Below are positions 35,039 to 46,290 of a DNA stretch of 64,000 bases, one piece after another (positions within the stretch are counted from its first letter, which is position 1; the number at the start of each line of letters is the position of its first letter). Below the pieces are notes generated by a model. It did no database searches, was not told the DNA's origin, and saw only the letters and a list, made by a program, of their open reading frames with translations. This stretch comes from Larix kaempferi. Lineage: Eukaryota > Streptophyta > Pinopsida > Pinales > Pinaceae. A program made the translations under genes and the position numbers. The DNA lies in contig BSBM01000763.1 in NCBI GenBank assembly GCA_027924585.1, positions 1,071,001 through 1,135,000 on the forward strand, written 5' to 3'.

Positions 35039-35475
35039 GGGGCTCTTACCTCAACCCTCAGCCTACAAACAAAATATTGGCCACGTTCATATCATAATTA
35101 AACAAATGTACTTTCTAAAGAAGCAGGTAAGTAAAAATGTGGCATATATACTTGTTGCATGTAGGGGGGTGTCGACCTCCCAGGCTCCATTGGGGACTTG
35201 GCCCGATCAGCTAACTGCAACAAAGTAATTAAAAACATTAATTTCGCACTGAAACCAATACACGAGGAAAATCAGGGGCGGGGGGTGTTGAGATATCTTG
35301 GCTAATATTCACTTGTGGCCATGTGCCAAACCACTAGGTGGGTAATTGACGCCCTTAATGGGTGGACCTATGGGTGGTTGTGGATTGTAATCATCTCATT
35401 CAATTGAATTATTCATCAGCCCAAGGGCATCCTATCTATTGCACACTCTCTTGAAGTCTTTATATGTGTTTATGG
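35039..35475. other. Short spacer with an LTR-like start
   Basis: TGTTGAGATATCTTGG at 35,286 resembles a copia LTR 5' end (compare TGTTGAGATATTG on the minus strand at 3,673), but I find no partner, primer site or target duplication. Confidence 0.3.
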
Positions 35476-35990
35476 TGTTAAGTCAGTAATTTGTTCCTTC
35501 AAATTTTGTTTGATTAGCATTTTATTTTAAGTTATTTATTTGCACTGTTTTGATTTCTCCCTCTTTTAGAAAATTTTCTTTAGTTTTTATATGAAATTTT
35601 GGGCTTGCTTGTGAAATTTTCAAGTTTTAAACTTTAGGTTTGCTTTTGTTAAAGGGTTTAAAAGTCACCATATCAAATAATGGGTTCATAAACCATACTC
35701 TAAGTATAGTCATGTATAATCATCACTCTGACAGCTTTAGAACTCTATGCAAAATGACAAAAGGCTGTGAAAAAGCACCAAAACAGTGTTAAAATTATTC
35801 TTGTAGCGCTGGAGCTCAAAATCACCAAAGGTGCGCTACAAGAATATCGCGACTCCAAAATTCCTCCGATTTTTTAGCAAATTTTGGCACATTTGGAATG
35901 ATGAATGACTAATTACATGTTTTAGACACCCCTACAGACCTGTTAATTGAAGAGGCCGAAATCTTCAAAAAACTTGATATACCTTGTGTT
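35476..35990 (+). pseudogene. Truncated plus-strand copy of the hairpin-leader gene family
   Basis: It starts TGTTAAGTCA, as does the unit at 50,740, and continues with the T-rich stretch and hairpin leader seen upstream of the 51.8-kb gene. At about 35,935 it jumps, by internal deletion, into coding sequence: 35,940-35,984 reads LLIEEAEIFKKLDIP, matching LLIEETKIFKKLDIP in the intact-length copy at 36,653-38,490. The body of the gene is gone. It abuts the 3' side of that minus-strand copy, so the two form an inverted pair that at first sight mimics terminal inverted repeats. Confidence 0.75.
35797..35845. repeat. Conserved leader hairpin, copy 1
   Basis: Stem ATTCTTGTAGCGC (35,797-35,809) pairs perfectly with GCGCTACAAGAAT (35,833-35,845); 23-base loop. 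Confidence 0.92.
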
Positions 35991-36652
35991 TGTGCCAGAA
36001 ATTGTTTCTAAGGCTAAAGAAACAAGCCAACACAATCTCAAATAAAACTCAACAAAGTAAACTAGGTTTTAGGTTTTTTGGAATGTTTTCTTGGTTATAA
36101 ATTTGGTAGTCAATCAGGGATTACATTCACCAGCTAAGCAAGAAACTAAATCATAAACAAGTAAAGACAAAGATACATCATATAATCCACAAATAACAAT
36201 CAACATATAATCTTAAAGTTCATTCAGGGCTGAGAAGCATCACAAGTAAAGAAATCATGAACCAACAACGAATATATCAGTCCAGTAGTTAAACAAACTC
36301 AAAATAAAGCTAAAACATATGCTGAAGGGTAATAAGTATCATATATTTCATAGTCTGTCATCAAATGCATACAAGAGTCATAGTACTTAGCTCTGAACAA
36401 GTCTATAGACCAAAATAATCTGGAGACCTCCTGAAGCTCCCAAAAATTGAACCCTCTCAATGACTTCCTAACATCTCTAAATACTATCCTTTTACAAAAT
36501 CAGTTAGGCCTCCAACCCTAACTGCCTTCCACCTATTCGATGAGGTCAAGTAATTGCAAAATCTTTAAAAAGTTACAAAGGATGCTAAAAATATCATATC
36601 ATTAACAAATCTGTTTGCTAACTAATGACAACTAACAGCATGTACAACTGTC

Positions 36653-38490
36653 TTATAGGTCTTTTGCCACCTCAGCCAGCAGAGCGATACCATCTGATGC
36701 TTGGTCTTTCTTCTTAGCCTTCTTCTGCTCCTGCTCCATGTCACTTATCCTTTTGATTAGCTCTTTTTTTTTTTCTGCTGCAGGTCCTGGACTGTCTTCT
36801 CCAACTGTGTGCAATGAATGTCAGCAGCTCTTTTTCTTTTAAGTCCTTCTTTTGTATCAGCTACTAGTTCCTGAAAATTGTCATTTACATCTTGGAGATC
36901 TTCTCTTAACCTTCTGTTGGCCATCATTAGTCCATCATTGACCTCTTGCATATAATTCATCTTGTGTTTGTATTGCTTGACAGTTTTTTGCAAATTTTCC
37001 CTGTCAGAGTTAGCTAATTTATCCATTGTAGAATCTTGTTCTTCATCAGGTCTCCAAGGAATGTCAAGCTTCTTGAATATTTTTGTCTCTTCAATCAACA
37101 ATTCTGTGTCTTCAATACTAGGATTCTGATTTTCTGTACTTGCTGCTTCGACTGAATGAGTATCTCCTTTTAAACATGGTTGCAATTTATCTAGTTCTGG
37201 TTTATCATCATCCATGGACACTTCATCTAAGACAGTCACTTCGTTTGTATTCAATTTGGGATTCAACAATTTCTTCATGTTTAATCTCAACTTGTTCTTT
37301 GACCTAGGTTTAGGTCTCCAAAAGGATGTTGCTTCTCCCATCATCTTCAATTCTTTCCCTTGGTGCTGAATAGCAGCCAATTCTACTACTTCCAGCTTGC
37401 TCCTTTTCCTGTTAGGTCTTGTTGTTTTGCTATCTGAAGTATGAATTTCTTCTATTTCAGCTTTGACTTCTATTTTGGAGATAGGCTGTTCTTCTTCCAA
37501 TAGATATCCCTCATCATCTAAGAGAATGGTGATAGGGCTTCTCGGCTGAGTGTGAATTTCCTCTTTAGGTACAGCAACCACTTTTATATCAACCTTTTTC
37601 TCTTCCTGAGGATCTGCTATAGGCGCAAAATTCTGTTCAGGCTGTTCCTTCTTATCTTCAAACAGTGTATATTTGCCTTTAGAGCTAGCTGAGAATGTCT
37701 TTTGTTCATTGTCTTCCTCCACAGGCTCTGTTGCTTCCTCAATTTTGATCTTTTCCTTATCTTCCAGCTTTGACTTATGGCCTAACTTTCTCAACAAGAC
37801 CTTACCCTTATCTGTTTGTCTCTTAGAGTTTTGATCTTCAAAACCAGACCAAAAGATGAAGAAGTCCCAGGTCTTTCCTTCATGCTACAAGACAGTACTA
37901 ATAATCAACTTGATTAATCCATGGTGAAAGATGGACTGAGAGGAATGATCTTTAGGCCCTTTCACCTTGTTGGACATTTTCTGTAAACTCTTCAAAAAGA
38001 AGAATGGCAGGTTCATCTTGGACACCCCCACCATGTGCTGAAGGAGTCTAAAATGATATTTGTATACAAAAGCATACCTGCCCTCACAAGTAATATAGCT
38101 TTGTAATATTCTGATTGGTTCAACCCACTCCTTTCTGAGATTTTGGATAAGGACACCTTTATTCCAATCAGGTGGGACATTTGGTAAAAGAAATTTATGT
38201 GGATCAAAGTCAAAGGGCAATTTCTTAAACCATTGTTCGCCCTCATCCTTAATCCCTGTGGCTTCTGAAATTAATTTAATTGTCAGCTTGAATTTCAAAG
38301 TATCAAAAATCACCATGTCATTCTTGAAACCCTGGGCAAACTTGCAGGACACCTTTGCATTATATCCATCAATCTTTCTGAAAAAATCCATCCAACCAGC
38401 TTGTTTGAACAGCTCCACACGCTCAGGCAGTTTTTCAACCCATTCTACATCTGTTGGTTCAGCTTTGTTTATTTTACCACTCCTGCCCAT
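36653..38490 (-). pseudogene. Unassigned hairpin-leader family gene, minus copy
   Basis: ATG at 38,490 opens a frame beginning MGRSGKINKAEP. It contains one in-frame TAG (37,885-37,887, where the paralogue has CAA) and a one-base slip in an A11 tract near 36,765. After the slip the conserved C-terminus SDGIALLAEVAKDL ends at TAA 36,653-36,655. The first 200 residues or so form a conserved globular domain (WMDFFRKIDGYNAKV, ILQSYITCEGRYAFVYKYHF, QSIFHHGLIKLIIS). A long Glu/Lys-rich linker and a C-terminal coiled coil (LQKTVKQYKHKMNYMQE) follow. The paralogue at 51,783 has the same order. The N-terminal domain faintly recalls plant 'putative transposon protein' domains, from memory only. Function unknown. 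Confidence 0.65.
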
Positions 38491-39480
38491 TATTCTACAA
38501 TCACTGCAAATTGAATGTATCCTCTTGTATTGTTTGTGAACAGGAGATTAATTTTGGAAGTTAAAAACACTATTGAATGTACAGGTTGTTCACGGCACTG
38601 ACAGGGTTAAATTTCATAAAAAACGAAACTATTCTCTTCAACCCTCATTCAGCTTGGCGTCGCAGATCATCAACAAATAGCTATTTATCTGGTTAAAATT
38701 GCGTTTAAAAGCACAATTTAACCTATCCTTTGATCAATTTGAACAGAGTAAGCTTCGGTGAAAAAGCCCCAAATTTACTGTTATATTGGTTTTTTAGGAA
38801 TACCTGTAAATTGCTTCACTGTTGTTGTTTGAAATCACGACCCAAACTGACAGCTGAGTCACCTTGGTTGTACAGATGTCCTCCAACCTTCAATTTAGCT
38901 GTTAGCAACAGAATTAGGAAGCCCTAATTTCCCGTGAAGCCCTCAACACCTCTTGCTTGTTCAGCTGGCGACAATGCTCGGTTTTTTCTAGTGGTTATGG
39001 TTACCTTATTAAGTCCTCCGTGTTTGAATATGCTTGTAGATAAAAAATTCATGCCACATTAACTCAAACCATGTGGATATCTGTCAAAATGAATTACACC
39101 TGTGCTGATGATGAGCACGATTTCCGCACGACGTGCAAGCATTTGAAATCATGATGTTTTCTGCATCAACACGTCATGAATCCTCTAAAACATATAATCA
39201 GTCACTCATTAGCCCAAGCATGCCAAAATTTACTGAAAAATCGGAAGAATTTGGAATCGCGATATTCTTGTAGCGCGCCTTTGGTGATTTTCAGCCCCAG
39301 CACTACAAGAATATCATTAACACTGTTTTGGTGCTTTTAAGCAGCTTTGGGTCATTTTGCATGTGGTTTTAAAAGCTGTCAAGGTAAAGATGATACATGA
39401 ATCTACTTAGGATAAGGCTTATGAGCTCTCTATTCAATATAGTGACCTTTTAAACCCTTCATCAAAAACAGAAACAGGAT
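38491..39480 (-). other. 5' leader of the minus hairpin-leader gene
   Basis: Homologous to 50,930-51,782 upstream of the plus-strand paralogue and, inverted, to 35,641-35,935. It has no frame of its own. The hairpin at 39,264-39,312 lies about 0.77 kb upstream of the ATG. Confidence 0.65.
39264..39312. repeat. Conserved leader hairpin, copy 2
   Basis: Stem ATTCTTGTAGCGC (39,264-39,276) pairs with GCACTACAAGAAT (39,300-39,312) with one G-T wobble-type mismatch; the loop corresponds to that of copy 1 inverted. Confidence 0.88.
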
Positions 39481-40556
39481 CTGGAAACAGAAATCCATTG
39501 TAAATAAATGCAGTCTTTAGTATTTTGAATAGGTAGCTTAGCCTAGATGAAGGTTAGCTCACAGAGCTCGAGAAGAGAGAGCAGGGTGTAGAGTGTGATT
39601 GATTACATACAGTGAAATGTAATAAAATGATGGAGAATCATTAAATTTCCTCTCTACTGTGTAAAATCTCAGTATATATGATTCATCTCATCTGTATATG
39701 TTGTGATATTTCTGTTATCATTGGTTGGATAGATATGATTCAACAAATTTCATCTGAAAGCATCGAGTTTAAGGAATAGTGAAATGAAGTGTGAATTATT
39801 GGAAACGTTACAGTGTATATCCTAGGGTAAAATACAGTCTATATATATGTTAACATTCTGTTCAGCCGTGTGGGATTTGATTAGCCTTCTATTTCGAGTA
39901 TACATCTGATTCGTTAAGGGAAACAGTGATTCCATGGAATATTGTAATGGTTTGTGAGTCATCATAATTGTCACAGTGAAGAAGCCCTAGCTCACATGTA
40001 CAGTCTATAAGTAGCGCTGATATGTATAACATTTGGGGATCAACGATCGAGAACAAAGCGGAGATTGATGAGCTAAGTAATGGATGGTTCTGATCACATA
40101 GGAGATTAACAATCAGGATGAGAGCGGAGTTGTGAATTCAGAAATCAACGATCACGATCACAGCAGAAAGTGACGGTTCAAAGCTCAAGGCAAAGTGGAG
40201 TTTTCCGCTGAGAGATACGTGTCGTGCATTGGGTGGAAGCGGAAAATGAAAAGAAGGTACAATTGGTACGATAAGTGATTTTCCGTTGGGGCTTAAGTCA
40301 TGACGAATGGTCATGTGGCGTTTAACTTAGAACAGTATAGCTACGAACTGTAAAATGCACCTCATTAGTGCAATAACTTAGAACAGTATAGCTGCGAAAT
40401 GATAGCCAAAGACGAAAAACAACTGGAAGGGAACATTCAAGAATTATTCCATAATTCCTCCACTCAACAGCTCTCACCATGATCAACTCAAGTGAATCAG
40501 CTCGCAACACCAATGCCAAGAAGAGCCATATAAAAAATAAGTTATTTTTCTCATGT

Positions 40557-40568
40557 GCTCTGATACCA
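40557..40568 (-). promoter_or_regulatory. Possible orphan copia primer-binding site
   Basis: Minus-strand TGGTATCAGAGC follows CTTTTCTCACA, so 40,569 could be the edge of a minus-oriented LTR. I find no other LTR end or pol sequence, so this may be a remnant. Confidence 0.35.
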
Positions 40569-40601
40569 TGTGAGAAAAGACAAGTAATCCAGATAAGTTA
40601 T

Positions 40602-40848
40602 TTTTCTCAGGGCCTTTGGGCGGAACCAGTCCTTCTTCCTCCTCATCATCATTAATTCGATATAAGCTCTCCTCCTCTTCCTCTACTGTAGGGCATAAAG
40701 AAGGACAATACATTGAGCAGCACGGCGGGCAGCAGCCCGTCTCGCTCTCATTCCAAGTTGGTTGCACGATTACAGGCGCTGCCAGAAGAAATAGCATTCT
40801 GAACATTATCATATGGCTGCCTCGAATCCTAAATTTCTTCATTCTCAC
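40602..40848 (-). CDS. Hypothetical small protein with signal-peptide-like start
   Basis: From the ATG at 40,848 the product has a basic start, a hydrophobic run (MIMFRMLFLLAAPVIVQP), a Cys/Pro-rich segment (GCCPPCCSMYCPSLCP) and an acidic tail (VEEEEE, DDEEEE). The frame then runs into the primer-site-like sequence near 40,570 and on to 40,483, so where the real product would end is unclear. It could be a captured first exon or chance. No family recognised. Confidence 0.22.
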
Positions 40849-41065
40849 ACTAACACAATATTGCAGTGGAACTAACCACTACTGGAAATTCCGTTGAGGG
40901 CTAAGCAAAAGGTAAAGTGTTTTATTCGCTAATAGAGAAGTCTTGCTGAATTTTGATAGAATTACCAAGTATAGTGACAGTTATCTATTTTTAGTTTTGT
41001 CAGAGAGTTAATTGGAAACTAAGAAAAACTAAGAGAATAATGGTAAAGGACTGTATTAAGTGAAG

Positions 41066-44000
41066 TGTGACATCTCCATAAAAAAAAAAAAAAATCTTTT
41101 ATTTCTTTTTCTATGTACTATAAGGGACAGTAATTAAATCTATGTTAACAAACCCTTAAACTAAAATTAAACCTCTGTATGCTGATCGTACTTAACTTCT
41201 TACACTTGTATTCTTCCTACTGGTTAGAGGAGTATTTATGGTTGTCATGCCGCTTACTTAGATGTAGCTAACAACACTCCGTACTTGATTTTGCAGGTAC
41301 ACCTATACCATCAGAATTTCTTCATTGATGTAGAAATGAGTTACTAATGAAATGTGACTCCGCATACATGTTTTCCTACAACATGAGTGGGCCTTCAGTT
41401 TAAAGGTTTACTTCATAATGTAGGTGCAGGTTGTGAGGTTCAAACATTCCACTTTGGTGTATATATTCCTCCATGATTTTTTTGTTGTAGAACTCGTGGT
41501 ACCTTGACAAATTGTGACGATGGAATGTTGAGCATACTTGATTTTCAAAACATTCAAATTCATTCCTTAGGCTATGAATGTTCGGTATACCTTCCCTTGA
41601 AAATATGACATGCATCGACCAACTTAATTATATGTGTTATAGGCCGCAGAAGGGATATTGTGTCTTGGCCATGAAAGGTTTCTTTTAAGCTAAAGGAAGG
41701 TTTTATCCTTCGAGTGTAAATCTAATGCTATGAGATCATTCTACGCTTTATCCACAAGGTGATAACTATACTAAAGCTATCTACTGTAAGGTCGCCTTTC
41801 AATACTCTAGCTCAGAACTAAGATTGAAAATCTTTCAACGATCCTCCCGTCCAAGCCTTATGTTGGGTTCTGACATTTCTAGCCGTGGTACATTAAAATT
41901 AAATCGGTCATTGAGTTGATGGTTCATAGTTCTAGGTGTAGTCTTCGATGGCTGCCAGCAAGCGCAGCATGGTACTTAACCATGTGATTATCATTAAATT
42001 GTCTTAAATGGAGAGGTGACAATACCCTTCCGTGAATAGCATTGGCTCCAGTTTCGAACAAGCTAGACCCGCTCGTTAAACATTAACACTCTTAGGTTTC
42101 CATTCGGCATGGTTGATATGCCTCTCCAGTATTGGAATGAAGCATCACTGTTGTGAACCAAATTGTTATTTCGATGGTGGTATATACACGTTTGCAGGGA
42201 AATACGCACCAGTCTTTGCTAGGGGTTCTTTGAAAGGGATGAAACCCTCGTCGCAGAGGATTTTGCTGAGAGGTAACTCTTTTGGAGTATGAAGGAGCCA
42301 TGACCAGCAACTTGGTCGCAAAGGTAAAGATCCTCGGTGACAGATACAAATTTTTCTTAAAACTTTATACATAGATGTTCTCATTTCCAGATACTAACTT
42401 ATTTGTTGTGTCAGTGGCAGGGTTGTCGAAACATTCAGGTGCTGGGCGATTTGGGCCTACTCTTTTGGTAAGCAGGCATCGCTCCCTACAAACTCCATCC
42501 TTGCAAGGAAGAAGTTGCGCCATAACCCTCCTCGGCATTAGTAGAATTTGGTTTAATATTAGATAATTTTTTCTTGAAGAATCATAAGCTCATCTAGCTT
42601 CTGAACTTCAACGCCAGAAATTCAATGTAATAGCTTTTGCATGAATGTTTGTTGTTTGAAATAGTTTTTGCTGTCATTTTGGTAGAATCGAGGTTTTAGT
42701 AGTAGCTAACTTTGAAAAACTTGTCTATTGTTTGGGCTTTAATGCCACGGTTTAAAATAATAACTTCTGCCTGAGAAATTATTTGAATTTGTTTTGCTGG
42801 AATCCAAATTGGAACTCTCGTGCGGCTCAAGCTGAGGGTTCCACGAAAATTGTGCTTTGTATTTCCTTCAGTTTTATTTCCATACTGTTACATACTAAAG
42901 GAACATTCTATAACCCACATAAGACGTCTTACTGTAAGTTATGTGTTTAAAATGGAGGAAAACTATGTCTTCCAGAAAAACCCAAAAATGGTGAAAAATC
43001 GGAGTCTCTTTTTAAGAATCGTTGCCTGAGAATTAAAAAATGCCTATATTGGGTATTACACTCACGATTTAGATCGCAGAGCAAATCTAGCTCTTGGCTC
43101 GGTATCGTTAGCATCGGTGCAAGAAATTTTTGCTCAGGAATGTACTTTAGCATTCTTGCATTGGTTAATTTCACTAACAGTTGATAACCGGGTGATCTTG
43201 CCTGGACCTTGTAATACTAATCTTTGAGGCTGTGTATTCCTATTTTTTTAAGATATAAGTTAGCATTCTATTTCCTTTGACATATATCTATAATATATAA
43301 AAGGCATTTTGCAAACTGCGAATACTAGATTTTTCTGCTCATTCATGGTTGGGGTCATTTGGGTGATCTACCCAAGGCTGATCGTGATCTCAGATTACCC
43401 ATTTTAAATTTTAATTAAAAACCCTAATACCTATGCGGGTTTAAAACTCCAGATTGAAAATCCTATATAATATATATATTTCATATATACGGTCTGAGTT
43501 CGGTTGAGAATATTAATAGATCTCTGGCTCTAAATCTTTAGGATCTACATGTGGATAAAATCGAGTGCTATTTTCTGTCTGTGTATGGATCTAAGTGTAA
43601 ACTGTCAAGTACGCTACCTGTAACTTATTTGATTGCTATTGTAAAGGATTGTTGCACATATAAATTTGAATCCTCTAGAAAAATATATGTATAATACAAG
43701 TTGGTAGATCCTTGAGTTCTAATGAATGCCGAGTAGGAATCGCAAGGTTTCGTTCCATACCATGTACTAACATCAACAATATTAATAAGAAATAGATTTA
43801 ACTCAATACGACTCTTTCCAGGGTTTCATTCGATGATTAACAAAAAGAAACCAAGATTCAATAGAATAATAACATTGAATACTCCTAAAAATCAAGAGTA
43901 GAGAGAGATTTTAAGAAGGAGAATAATTTCCAGAACAGAAAAATCTTTCGACATGCCTAGGGTTTAATTTCTTGAATCATAGATTGATATAAACGAAGAT

Positions 44001-44877
44001 AATTATCCAAAAATGATCAATAATACTCAACTATAAATCTTACTGTAAATAATTCCATACAATTCCCATAAATCTTACTATAAATAATTCCGTAGAATTC
44101 CCATATTTTATAACTGTTCAGAGTATTCGCGATTTGAAATATAATCTTATATGAACTTATTCAAGATAAGAATTCATAATCAAAACAACTAATTGATCCA
44201 ACTCTTTTAGCTTATTCAGAAAAATAAAATTAACAGAAAATACTGAAGAGTCTGAACTTGGGAAAAACCTGAAACTTGTAAACCAAATGTAGCAGGAACA
44301 GCCACGTTCCTCCCAACCATAGATTAGATACAAATGCCAAGTCTGTCCGTAATCACCCCCGAGCCAGATGCATGCACAAAAAGTGTGGACAGTTAACCCT
44401 GAAACTCAGTCACAATTCCGGAATCCCTTGCTTAACACAGAGTGCTCACGCAGCAAGTATAATCCTCACCGGCATACTAAGCAGCGTCCTGCCTCCCACA
44501 TATGCCCTTCCTTTATAGTTTTGCCTAGGTCTTACCATTAGCAGCCAATTCCTCATGGAATTTTCGCAGCTAAGTGAATCCCTGATTTTCAGGGTGTGTC
44601 TAGTGTCTTAAATACACTTCTAACACCTGTTCTGGTTTTCCCAAGGTTAACTCTCACTTGTCCCCCACTTTTTCGTGCATTATCTCCTCATTTAACTTGG
44701 CTATTGCTGTTCATCCTTTTATTATAAAACAATAATTAAAATTCAAAGTTGTTTCTTACAACAGTCCTCCTAGGACTTATTCAGCAGATTTTTCATCCAG
44801 CCCCTTATTGAAATGAATTTCACAATGATAATAAAAACAAAAACATAATGTTTTATTGTTATTTGGGGAACGTCACA
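41066..44877 (-). repeat. Solo LTR, same family as the left gypsy LTR
   Basis: Aligned along its length with 16,834-20,504. It starts TGTGACATCTCC and ends GGGGAACGTCACA, flanked by TGAAG (41,061-41,065) and TGAAC (44,878-44,882), a likely target duplication with one later change. No primer site, gag or pol adjoins it. It is inserted in the CACTA element between its two genes, so this LTR family stayed active after the CACTA arrived. Frames near 42,092-42,566 lack recognisable domains. Confidence 0.75.
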
Positions 44878-46070
44878 TGAACATTCCACTACAGAAATTT
44901 TGGGAATCAAGGGTCTGCTTAGGTATTGCAGGTGGTGCCTGCATCAATAAGCCAAGTTTCTAGTTGGAGGACTTGGACCGACTACAGAATGAACATTTAT
45001 AGATGTAATGTCCCACACAGTGTGCATATCAGGCAAATGAAGCTATGGATGAGAATGTCACTTACTGAAGACATTTGGAATGGAATGGTAGCTCCAAATC
45101 AAGATGGCTGAATGGACTAAGCTTCAAATCGAAATGGTTGAATCGACTGAGATTCAAATCGAAATGGAGGACTGAGCTTCAAATCAAAATGGCGGGGCTG
45201 AATGGACTGAGCTTCAAATCAAAATGGAAGACTGAATCTTCTCCAAATCAAAATGGTGGATTGCTCCAAATCGACGAAATGGCGGACTGCTCCAAATCGA
45301 AACGGTGGACTGCTCCTGCTACCTACTTTGCTTCTTAAACCCCTACCCAAGCTCTAGCCTCCTCTATTCTACCTATTAAAGCTCAACATATTGCATCGCA
45401 TCTGGTACTGCTTATGCGTAAACAAGGGAGGAAAAGGAACGAATGCTACGTGGGTTTAAAACCTATAGCTCTGCTACTATTCGCACGAGACTGTTTAAAC
45501 CCTATAGCTTTGCTACTATTGGCGTGGGTTTAAAATTTTTTATGTTTTAAAATATGTAAAAGAGTAGAATTTTGGCGGGTAGCATATGGTTGTAACCATA
45601 ATTTAAAAACAACATTTGTTATGCGAAAATGAATAAGGCGGACGAGTCGAACTCGTGACCTATCCTCCCACTAAGTCTTATCCGCATGATACATATTCTA
45701 TATTTACACACCCTAGCTCCTAACATCCCGAGATAAACACCAAAAGAGGAACCCATACAACATGACAACAACTACTCATTAACGCCCTTTCCTTTACTCA
45801 TTAACTAGTACTTTATAACTAGATAACTAAAGGATATAGAATAACTAAAACTAAATAGAGTATGCAAAGGATATAGAATAACACTTTATATTAAAATTTA
45901 GGAGATATAATTAGCTCCTTAGTTGTTTGAAAGTTGAGTCATTAATTATCTTATAAGTAAAAGCCAGGGCTAGGACAACCCTATATCCATCTTAAATAGA
46001 CCACCTCATATTTTATCTATGCTTGGCCTAGGTAGCAATGTTGTTTGAGTATCTAGACAAACTAGTAAAA
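44878..46070. other. Non-coding CACTA interior
   Basis: Apart from the minisatellite at 45,095 I see only AT-rich sequence and short direct repeats such as AACCTATAGCTCTGCTACTATT-like pairs (near 45,458 and 45,490). Confidence 0.5.
45095..45325. repeat. Degenerate minisatellite, TCCAAATCGAAATGG core
   Basis: Eight to nine units of about 20-35 bases contain CAAATC(A/G)A(A/G)ATGG followed by CTGA or GGACTG. The repetitive frame across it is a by-product. Confidence 0.8.
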
Positions 46071-46076
46071 GCATTA

Positions 46077-46172
46077 CTCTACAATATTATACTTTACCTG
46101 CCTTCCAGCTCTTAGATCATGTCTAATAACAAACGACCAACCCTGTCTACCAGGAACTTTTGAGTAAAATAC
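46077..46172 (-). repeat. Duplicated fragment of the TNP2 last exon
   Basis: Matches 46,580-46,672 (CTACAATATTATACTTTACC, AGATCATGTCTAATAACAAA-type blocks) in the same orientation, with several substitutions. It is followed directly by the 46,175-46,290 repeat. Confidence 0.8.
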
Positions 46173-46174
46173 CT

Positions 46175-46290
46175 TAATGAGATTCTCTTTGTTTCAAGAA
46201 TATCTTAATATTCTCTACTCAACAGGGACAACCACATGAAGGTGGAAGCTCATCTGCCCCCCCCCCCTCACATCACTTGGAATGATGTTC
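46175..46290. repeat. Internal CACTA repeat, partner at 32,406-32,520
   Basis: See the partner for the shared motifs. This copy ends in a C10-type tract near 46,257. Confidence 0.75.

Larger units (their letters stand above)
39481..41065. other. Non-coding CACTA interior with minor repeats
   Basis: Contains a decayed relative of the 28.4-kb foldback (40,199-40,296) and a 52-bp-spaced duplication of AACTTAGAACAGTATAGCT (40,324 and 40,376). AAGTTATTTTTCTCA is also duplicated near 40,538 and 40,597. Nothing else is supported except the entries at 40,557 and 40,602. Confidence 0.5.

Noticed and set aside
39301-39314. CACTACAAGAATAT as the end of a separate CACTA element
   Set aside because: The other two copies of this hairpin read CGCTACAAGAAT, there is no matching opposite end or 3-bp duplication, and the sequence is one arm of the conserved leader hairpin.
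45645-45710. tRNA or tRNA-derived SINE, from GAGTTCGACTC on the minus strand
   Set aside because: It resembles a B box, but no A box at the right distance, no cloverleaf and no acceptor stem can be drawn.
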